Shown piece after piece: positions 57,934 through 64,000 of a stretch of 64,000 bases of DNA. Source of the DNA: Shewanella ulleungensis (GTDB taxonomy: Bacteria; Pseudomonadota; Gammaproteobacteria; Enterobacterales; Shewanellaceae). The notes beneath the pieces were generated by a model. It worked only from the letters and a program-made list of their open reading frames with translations, was not told where the DNA came from and did no database searches. The position numbers were made by a program, and so were the translations under genes. How positions within the stretch are numbered: the first letter of the stretch is position 1; every line of letters starts with the position of its first letter. The stretch lies in the NCBI RefSeq assembly GCF_014648315.1, contig NZ_BMQW01000007.1, positions 62,001 to 126,000 on the forward strand, given 5' to 3'.

Positions 57934-59193
57934 TTATTCTTTTGCTGCCACTAAGCTCTCTTCTGTCACTTGGTGCTTTTTCTCGGTCTGGTCAACAATA
58001 GTCAGTACCGCGGTGTCACCTACTACGTTACAAGATGTCAGTACCATATCAATAATACGGTCAAGTGCTGCAACAATCACAAACGCTTCTACCGGCAAGC
58101 CCATTTGATAAATCAATACCCCAATCATTACCATGCCACCACCTGGTACACCACCAGCACCAACAGAGAGCAAAAACACGCTGAATAATAGTGACGGAAT
58201 TTGATCATTGCTGATCGGCATACCAAACGCGTTGGCCACAAAGAAAATAGCGATAGTGATGTAAATCGACACGCCACCCATGTTCATCGTAGCCCCTAGT
58301 GGCACGCCAAAACCGGCAACCGCCTGGCTTACGCCCAGTTTGTCGGTTAAGGTGCGCATGGTCACAGGGATAGTGGCATTAGAGCTCGCCGTTGAAAGCG
58401 AGAACAATATCTGTTCTTGAATTTTATCACGAAACGTTTTAGCCGAAACGGGGGTAAATAGACTGACAGCGATAGGATAAACAATAAAAATCCAAATCAA
58501 TAATAAGGCTAAAATCAGCACTAAATATTCAACCACACTGACAAAGATTTCAGGTTCTAAGGTGGCGCCTAATTTAAACATTAGGGCGAATACACCGTAT
58601 GGCGCAAGGCTCATGACCACTGAAATTAAGCGCATCATAATTTTATTGGCAGTTTGAAAGCCTTTCACTGCACCTTCAACCGATGAGCCCATTGATTTAA
58701 TGACACCACCCATCAACAGTGCCATAAAAATCACTTGTAACATGTTGCCAGAGGTAAACGCAGAAAATGGATTATTAGGTACAATGCTCACAATAAGCGA
58801 CATTAAATCTGGTAATTCGGTTGCAGTAATATCAACAGAATCACTGCTCGACATGTCAACGCCTTTACCAGGTTCAAAGATCATTGCCACTGCAAATGCG
58901 GCAACAATAGCAACCACAGTGTTGATGATATAAAAACCAAAGGTTTTGCCCCCTAAACGGCCAAAACTTTTTAAATCTTGTAACTCACACACGCCGCACA
59001 CAATGCTCACAAACACTAAAGGAACGACTAACATCATGATCATATTCACGAACATGGTGCCAATACCGCTTGCAAAAGTAACTAGGGTTCCGCCGAAGAA
59101 GGCGTTGTCGGCCAGTGCAAACTGTACAATACTGCCAAGTAGCACACCCAAAAATAGACCGATAAAAATCCGGGCCGAAAGTGATTTTGTCAT
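57934..59193 (-). CDS. Dicarboxylate/amino acid:cation symporter (DAACS family)
   Basis: 419 residues, eight or so membrane helices plus hairpin loops. Family motifs: the serine-rich SLSTASSNATIPVTMRTL, GVPLGATMNMGGVSIY and DRIIDMVLTSCNVVGDTA. Transporters of this family take up glutamate, aspartate or C4-dicarboxylates with Na+ or H+. The precise substrate cannot be told. The 284-bp gap to the right (59194-59477) contains its promoter and no other ORF. Confidence 0.93.
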   Translation of the reverse strand: MTKSLSARIFIGLFLGVLLGSIVQFALADNAFFGGTLVTFASGIGTMFVNMIMMLVVPLVFVSIVCGVCELQDLKSFGRLGGKTFGFYIINTVVAIVAAFAVAMIFEPGKGVDMSSSDSVDITATELPDLMSLIVSIVPNNPFSAFTSGNMLQVIFMALLMGGVIKSMGSSVEGAVKGFQTANKIMMRLISVVMSLAPYGVFALMFKLGATLEPEIFVSVVEYLVLILALLLIWIFIVYPIAVSLFTPVSAKTFRDKIQEQILFSLSTASSNATIPVTMRTLTDKLGVSQAVAGFGVPLGATMNMGGVSIYITIAIFFVANAFGMPISNDQIPSLLFSVFLLSVGAGGVPGGGMVMIGVLIYQMGLPVEAFVIVAALDRIIDMVLTSCNVVGDTAVLTIVDQTEKKHQVTEESLVAAKE

Positions 59194-59477
59194 CTGTTAT
59201 TTCCCATTCGAAATGGCAACTTATGTTGCTGCTTATTGTTATGCCAATCCTGGCGATTATTCTTTTCGATCGATGAAATACTGAGACATAGCGCAATATA
59301 TTTCAATCGCCTTATCAACAAAAGTGATTACTTTATCAGCGCTTAGTAAACAAAAATCACAAAAGTATGTAATAACAAGGTATTACAAAAACGATTCTGG
59401 GCTATTTATTGAATTGCCACATGGCATTTACAATGGCGCAAGCAACAGGGAAACCAGTGCACCGCAACAGATGGGGG

Positions 59478-60422
59478 TTACAACTTGATGCTAAGCAAAC
59501 TCAATGATAATGATTTTGCCAACATATGCTGCTGTTTGATACTCACACTATGATGGCTAATCCAATTGACTAACGTTATCCATTGGGCCGTGTATGCAGC
59601 AGCATTTTCAGCCGTTGGCGATGAGACATTCTTTAAATAAGTAAGTTGTTTGTGTTGTTTATTAAAGTCTGCGACTGAATTGATTTGGCTAATCGCAAGC
59701 AGCTCATTCGGTGAAGAAAGTGCTTGTTGTGGCACTATCATGCTCCGGCACCCATTTAAGGTATTCGCAATCATAAGCCCAGCAGGATCTAGATCGGTAA
59801 AGGCAATCACATTTATGTGCATCGGCTCTATTAAACGTAAAAAGCGCTTTCTTCCTGCGGGTGAATAGTCATGACTGCCACGATACAACACCATACAACT
59901 ATCGATAATTGGTTGTAGCTCGGGTGTAAATGAATAAGCAAATAGATTGTCAAAACTGTCGAGGTTTTCGACCACAATAAGTTGTGAGAGTTTAAGCTGT
60001 TGACATAGCGCGACAGCGGTATCGACTTTTAATCGCAATGCGCTGTGTTGTGCACTCAAAATATGGGGTATCGCATCCCCCATAATGTACCTAGCGAGCT
60101 GCGGAGCAAGCTTAATTAGCACATAATCGGCCTCTGGGCTGATATTAGCGTACTTTTCATTGGCGCTTTGCTGCGCCATTTGATCTCTAGGCACATCAAA
60201 ATCAAGCGATAAAATGTCTAACCCTGAGTCAATATGCGCCATTTTTCGCAGTAATGCGTAATCTTTGCTGGTTAAATATAGGTATTTTTCTGCGCCATCC
60301 GGCTCACCGATTTGCCATATCTGATAGAGTTTTTTCCAACTTGCATTAAAAGCCACGCGCGGCAATTGTTGTTTTGCCGCGCGGCCCAATAACTGTAATT
60401 GACTCTGGCTTACGCTAGCCAT
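59478..60422 (-). CDS. TOPRIM nuclease-like subunit (JetD/MksG type)
   Basis: 314 residues. The C-terminal half is a TOPRIM domain of the DUF2220/JetD style: LIVVENLDSF with the conserved Glu (E152), MVLYRGSHDYSPAG, then AFTDLDPAGLMIA with the Asp pair D210 and D212, also reminiscent of Topo VI-A/Spo11. The N-terminal ~120 residues lack a family I recognise and are shorter than in classical JetD. It overlaps the kleisin-like gene by 13 bases. In Wadjet/MksBEFG systems this subunit cleaves plasmid DNA loaded by the SMC complex. That role is inferred from family and context. Confidence 0.8.
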   Translation of the reverse strand: MASVSQSQLQLLGRAAKQQLPRVAFNASWKKLYQIWQIGEPDGAEKYLYLTSKDYALLRKMAHIDSGLDILSLDFDVPRDQMAQQSANEKYANISPEADYVLIKLAPQLARYIMGDAIPHILSAQHSALRLKVDTAVALCQQLKLSQLIVVENLDSFDNLFAYSFTPELQPIIDSCMVLYRGSHDYSPAGRKRFLRLIEPMHINVIAFTDLDPAGLMIANTLNGCRSMIVPQQALSSPNELLAISQINSVADFNKQHKQLTYLKNVSSPTAENAAAYTAQWITLVNWISHHSVSIKQQHMLAKSLSLSLLSIKL

Positions 60423-61630
60423 AACTCAACATCATGGATGATAAAATTACCGTTATACACAGGATCTGGCTTGCCTATTGGTTCTAATTCAAAGTAATTT
60501 TTATGCTCATCGGCTAAACCTTCATAACCACCTATCACTTGATAAAGCCAACTTTCAGCATCCCAGGTCAATTGTTTTTCGGTTAAATAACTCAATGCTG
60601 ATTGACGTAAACCAGAATCAATCACCTCACAGAAATATTCATCCACGGCAATTTTGAGTGGATTTTCTGGGATATCAAAGTCTTCACTGTCGCCCATTTC
60701 AAAGGTAACGTTTTGCTCACGTGCAATGTGCGGTAATGCATCACGGCTAATGGCTTTAACTTGCGCAACTAAACTCATTAACTCCAGCTCATGATGTGGG
60801 TTACTCACATCGACGCTGGCTGGCGCCAACAGTGCTTCAGCACAATTAAATAAATTTGGGATCGCTTTATGACCAACATGATTATCAACTTGATAATCAG
60901 GGTGCATGTCAGTGTGCAGTAACCAGCCTTTGAGTAACCGTGTACGACCTTGAATTTGCCTAAAGCGGCCTAATAACTCATATAACCTGCCCTGCACAAT
61001 ACTCAGTTCTTGAGTGCACTGGCTTAGGGTTTCTTGTAGGCTGGTCATTAATAAACGGCGCAACTCGCGGATATCACCGGCAATTTCACCCAGCTCGCTA
61101 AACTGGAACATCTCGAGGCCATTGAGTAAGTCAGATACCTGGCTTTGCGCTAATTCATTTTCGCGAATTTTGGCACTGATCGTCCCGACATAACCAAACT
61201 CGTTATTAATGCGGCCCCATAACACCCTAATTGAATAGCGTAAGCTATCGGTAAAGCTGTAAACGTGTTCGTTTAAGTCCGCTAAATAAGCTTCTGCTGC
61301 GCTGTGATCAATATTATGACGCGCCTCTTTATAGTGATCGGCCAGGGTTTTAATGGTCGCTAAAGACGAGCCAACATTTGAGTCAATTTGGCGGTTACGC
61401 TCATCGCTTAAGGCTTCTTCGAGCAAAGCTCGAACTGAGCGCTTTAAACGCAGCTCTTGGTCTGGCTCTGGTCGCCACAAAATGCCGCTTTTTTTGAGTT
61501 TTTCAATCACGCCTGAATCATGAGCGGTGTCGTTAATCGACCCCGCTAAATAAGCATCCATGATCACATCGGCATGCCGCCCGAGTTGTTTGAGCAGCTT
61601 TACCCCGGCCTGGTGTAAGTTGCTGCTCAT
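60410..61630 (-). CDS. Kleisin-like subunit of an SMC complex (MksF/JetA type)
   Basis: 406 residues, highly helical. It begins with a small wHTH-like region (~5-70), then a long coiled region (~75-260, LNEHVYSFTDSLRYSIRVL, IRELRRLLMTSLQETL), and a C-terminal globular part. It has no enzymatic motif. Its place between the MksE-like and TOPRIM genes, the ATGA overlap with the former and the size of about 400 residues fit MksF/JetA kleisins. No sequence motif proves it, so the call rests on context and composition. Confidence 0.65.
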   Translation of the reverse strand: MSSNLHQAGVKLLKQLGRHADVIMDAYLAGSINDTAHDSGVIEKLKKSGILWRPEPDQELRLKRSVRALLEEALSDERNRQIDSNVGSSLATIKTLADHYKEARHNIDHSAAEAYLADLNEHVYSFTDSLRYSIRVLWGRINNEFGYVGTISAKIRENELAQSQVSDLLNGLEMFQFSELGEIAGDIRELRRLLMTSLQETLSQCTQELSIVQGRLYELLGRFRQIQGRTRLLKGWLLHTDMHPDYQVDNHVGHKAIPNLFNCAEALLAPASVDVSNPHHELELMSLVAQVKAISRDALPHIAREQNVTFEMGDSEDFDIPENPLKIAVDEYFCEVIDSGLRQSALSYLTEKQLTWDAESWLYQVIGGYEGLADEHKNYFELEPIGKPDPVYNGNFIIHDVELWLA

Positions 61631-62280
61631 ATTAACTCCCTTTGGGTCGCAGTTTCAGCTTGCGCCTCAAGGCTTAGGCCTTCGGTTTCGTCAATAAAAC
61701 GGATCACTTCATATAAGTAATCAAGCTTGCCGGTGGCGATGTAAATTTGTTTCTCGCTGTTGGGTTTAGTCAAATAACCCAGCTCAACTAAGCGCTTAAA
61801 CACTAGCTTAATTTGGCCATCGACATTGCTGCTGCTGGAGCCAAATAAACGGTACTGGCTAAGCTTTGTCAGTTGCTCTCTAAATGCTGGAGTATCTTCG
61901 ATTCGAGCTTGTAAATCAGTTAAGCGTATCGGTGCACCTTCGCTTAAAGGCGCATCCTGACCGCTGGCCTCTTGCACTAACACTAACCATTCCACCAGCG
62001 GAATTAATGCTGAACAAATGTCTTTAAACTGCGATGAAACCACTTTGCGCTCAGCATCACCAAGCTGTAAATAGCCACAAAAGAACACTTCACCTTCACC
62101 CGCGCTGGCCAAAGTGCGGTTAATTTGATTTAAGTAAGTTTCAATCCGCTCGCGGGTGCTGTTATTTTTTAGTGCGCGCCAACCGTCTTCGTTAGTGACT
62201 CGGCAAATAAACTCACCACGCAACAGCTGCTCGATTAACGCACTGGTTCCCACTAAGGTTGTTTCATTTGAGTCTGACAT
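61627..62280 (-). CDS. Small SMC-complex subunit (MksE/JetB type)
   Basis: 217 residues with alternating helices and two winged-helix-like stretches (LIEQLLRGEFICRVTNEDGWRAL; LVFKRLVELGYLTKPNSEKQIYIATGKLDYLYEVIRFID). This is the profile of MksE/JetB (KITE-like) subunits that bind the kleisin. The start overlaps the SMC gene stop in TAATG, and the stop overlaps the next start in ATGA, so translation is coupled. Family assignment is moderately sure. Confidence 0.72.
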   Translation of the reverse strand: MSDSNETTLVGTSALIEQLLRGEFICRVTNEDGWRALKNNSTRERIETYLNQINRTLASAGEGEVFFCGYLQLGDAERKVVSSQFKDICSALIPLVEWLVLVQEASGQDAPLSEGAPIRLTDLQARIEDTPAFREQLTKLSQYRLFGSSSSNVDGQIKLVFKRLVELGYLTKPNSEKQIYIATGKLDYLYEVIRFIDETEGLSLEAQAETATQRELI

Positions 62281-64000
62281 TAACTGTGCTCCTTAGCCGT
62301 TGCTGGGTGAATGTTTTCAGAATGTGCAGTTTCAGCATTTCGTTGTGACAATCGCTCTGCAAGAGGGTTGGTTTTAGGTTTAACCACCTGCAGTTTTTTA
62401 GTTTGTTTATTAATAATGTAGCGATTAGCAAATAAGTTAAGCACTTCAGATTCTGGGTTCGGGAATGCCCCTAACACGCTAATGTTATTGTTTTCACAGG
62501 CGTCAAAAATCTTCTTCACGTTGGTGTGATGCAAGGTGCCGAGCTCATCAATAGGCCAATGAATGGTCACATGGGCTTTGCCGCGCAATAAACGGGTAAA
62601 TGCCAACAAGAACTTACATAAAATCAGGTATGCCATACCGTGGCTAGATGATTCGTTTAACTGGCGGTCAGTACGAATAATAAGATCGCTGTTGCCCTCT
62701 TTTAAGCGCAATTCGATTTCCAATAGCTTGGCGATACCACCGGTTAATGCGGCGCGACCAATAATGTCTAACGCGCGACGCATTGAGTTAGTGTAGTGTT
62801 CGTCAGGCAACTGGCTAAAGCCATCGGCTTTCCAGGCTTTAAAGGCTTTAACAAAGACTTCAAGTTCAGGCCAGAACTCGAGTTCACTGATGCGTGAGCG
62901 AATCCTCACTGCTGACTCAGATACGCCATCAAGGAACAACTCTTCACCCACTTCACGGGTAATACGCGCACTTTGGCTGGCAATGCGGCGGTCGATATCA
63001 GTTAATACGTCGTAAAACGCAGTTAAGTCGATACCAAAAATACGCCCTTGCTCGCGGATCGCCATTAATGATTGCGGCACCATCACATTGAGTAACTGCT
63101 CAAGCTGTGGCACTAGCTTACGGTAGTCGAGTAGACGAATGCCTTTGTCATTGACAAAGCTAGACTCGTCACGTGCCCGCTCCCAAAATTCAGCTAAACT
63201 TGAGCCTGATTTACTGGCAATCACAGAATCGAAGTGCTCTACATATTGCTTCACCGAGCCCATTAAATAATCACGCTTTAGCAATAAGTCTTCGCCTTGG
63301 CGTAAACGCTCGCCAATACTACCCATGGCTTCGTCGTTATTGGCTGGTAACTTCAGCTCGGCCAACTTACGCATTACCGCGCGCAGCTTAGTGAGGTTTT
63401 CAGATGCTTCAACCTGTGCTGCATCACAAGCTTTTCGATCGGTTTCTAGGCTAGTACGTCGCTGTTTAATTTCAGCGGTTTTGGCTTTTAATTGCTGTTC
63501 AAACTCAAGTGCGGCCCGTTTAACATCTGCCAGCTGTGCTTGCAATTTAGGCTTGCGCACTAACCAGGTATGTTGGTACCAATCGTCATAACGTAACACG
63601 TCGCTACGACGTTGTTCTGCCTGACTTATGTTTGCCTCAAGCTCACGAATTTGCTTTTTAAGCGCTAAAATAGTGCCTTCGTCGACACCACGTGATTTCA
63701 GCTCATTTTTGTACCAGGTTTCGCAGGCTTTTTGCTCTGTTTTGGCATTAGCACGACGCTGTTCAATATTGGCTTTAATTTGCCCAAGTTGATTGTCGAT
63801 AGCGCCCACAACTTCTTGCCAGTAAGCATTTTTGTCCATGCGCGCTTCTAACGCCTGATCTTTTTGCTCGGCTAGCCATTCAAGGCGCTGGTTATGCAGC
63901 TGCTTTAATTCGTTTTCAAGTTGCACTAAGCGCTTGCCAGATTCGGTTTTGCGATCGGCTACGGCTTGATTGATCTTTTGTTGCTCGCTGCGCTTTTCAT
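62280..64000 (-). CDS. SMC-like ATPase, DUF3584 type (5' part outside window)
   Basis: At least 573 residues are visible; the frame stays open to the right edge, so the ATP-binding head (Walker A) lies outside. The visible part has a long coiled coil (~1-200), a globular middle, and a C-terminal head half with a signature-like NESSSHGMAYLILC and Walker B IHWPIDELGTL (Asp-Glu). This resembles the C-terminal half of DUF3584 ATPases, relatives of MukB/MksB/JetC. It is the first visible gene of the operon with the MksE-, MksF- and JetD-like genes. The ATG-like start at 63926 is only an internal codon. Confidence 0.8.
   Translation of the reverse strand, partial: EKRSEQQKINQAVADRKTESGKRLVQLENELKQLHNQRLEWLAEQKDQALEARMDKNAYWQEVVGAIDNQLGQIKANIEQRRANAKTEQKACETWYKNELKSRGVDEGTILALKKQIRELEANISQAEQRRSDVLRYDDWYQHTWLVRKPKLQAQLADVKRAALEFEQQLKAKTAEIKQRRTSLETDRKACDAAQVEASENLTKLRAVMRKLAELKLPANNDEAMGSIGERLRQGEDLLLKRDYLMGSVKQYVEHFDSVIASKSGSSLAEFWERARDESSFVNDKGIRLLDYRKLVPQLEQLLNVMVPQSLMAIREQGRIFGIDLTAFYDVLTDIDRRIASQSARITREVGEELFLDGVSESAVRIRSRISELEFWPELEVFVKAFKAWKADGFSQLPDEHYTNSMRRALDIIGRAALTGGIAKLLEIELRLKEGNSDLIIRTDRQLNESSSHGMAYLILCKFLLAFTRLLRGKAHVTIHWPIDELGTLHHTNVKKIFDACENNNISVLGAFPNPESEVLNLFANRYIINKQTKKLQVVKPKTNPLAERLSQRNAETAHSENIHPATAKEHS

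Noticed and set aside
60410..61630. Metabolic enzyme function for the kleisin-like protein
   Set aside because: No catalytic motif is visible; the coiled-coil-rich composition and the SMC operon context argue for a structural subunit.
1..64000. tRNA, rRNA, CRISPR array, insertion sequence or prophage
   Set aside because: I looked for cloverleaf-like patterns, regular repeats, transposase motifs and phage gene strings and found none; gaps are mostly short and filled with terminators and promoters.

Overview
The window reads as chromosomal DNA of a gammaproteobacterium of the genus Shewanella. The reasons are the low-to-moderate GC content, a nap cluster of the napAGHB type, a single-chain AccADC carboxylase beside an orphan EF-G and a LysR gene, the sprT-endA-rsmE-gshB block, and a very E. 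coli-like ArcA. I see no rRNA, tRNA, insertion sequence, prophage or CRISPR array.

Layout. Positions 1-1006 hold a truncated NhaC-family transporter with tandem MetJ boxes upstream, so probably the methionine transporter MetT. A four-Cys small protein, proline dehydrogenase PutA, the YgiM-like SH3 protein, the Pit phosphate transporter with its DUF47 partner, and a YgiF-like triphosphatase follow to 9.3 kb. Next come a catalase with a tiny upstream ORF, small membrane proteins, a hotdog thioesterase, a CsgD/VpsT-like regulator, serA and ygfZ. An AttEFGH-like ABC exporter with a CrtC-like lipoprotein occupies 16.5-21.0 kb. napAGHB (21.3-25.9 kb) has CRP-like and NarP-like sites upstream but no napD. 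A 50-residue ORF and a LysR gene separate it from the orphan EF-G.

29.9-37.0 kb holds an SBP-GGDEF cyclase, the 1517-residue acetyl-CoA carboxylase and a divergent LysR gene. 37.3-47.7 kb holds a secreted C15-like protein with a Cys-to-Ser change, sprT, endA, rsmE, gshB, alkaline phosphatase, rsmC, a FapA/DUF342 protein and a site-2-type protease. 47.8-50.6 kb is a lysine-riboswitch unit: aspartokinase plus an AstE/aspartoacylase-like hydrolase. Then come a DUF3293 protein, arcA with a long leader, a DPP-IV-like peptidase, fbp, a TPR protein and a dicarboxylate symporter.

The right edge (59.5-64.0 kb) is the most interesting part: a tightly overlapping minus-strand operon for an SMC-like ATPase (truncated by the window), a small MksE/JetB-like subunit, a kleisin-like MksF/JetA subunit and a TOPRIM protein of the JetD/MksG kind. 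It is therefore a condensin-type complex with a putative plasmid-cleaving nuclease, divergent from the classical Wadjet proteins. Other points worth attention are several small ORFs with strong ribosome binding sites (upstream of katA, lysC and napA, and one beside napB), and a number of perfect palindromes between genes.
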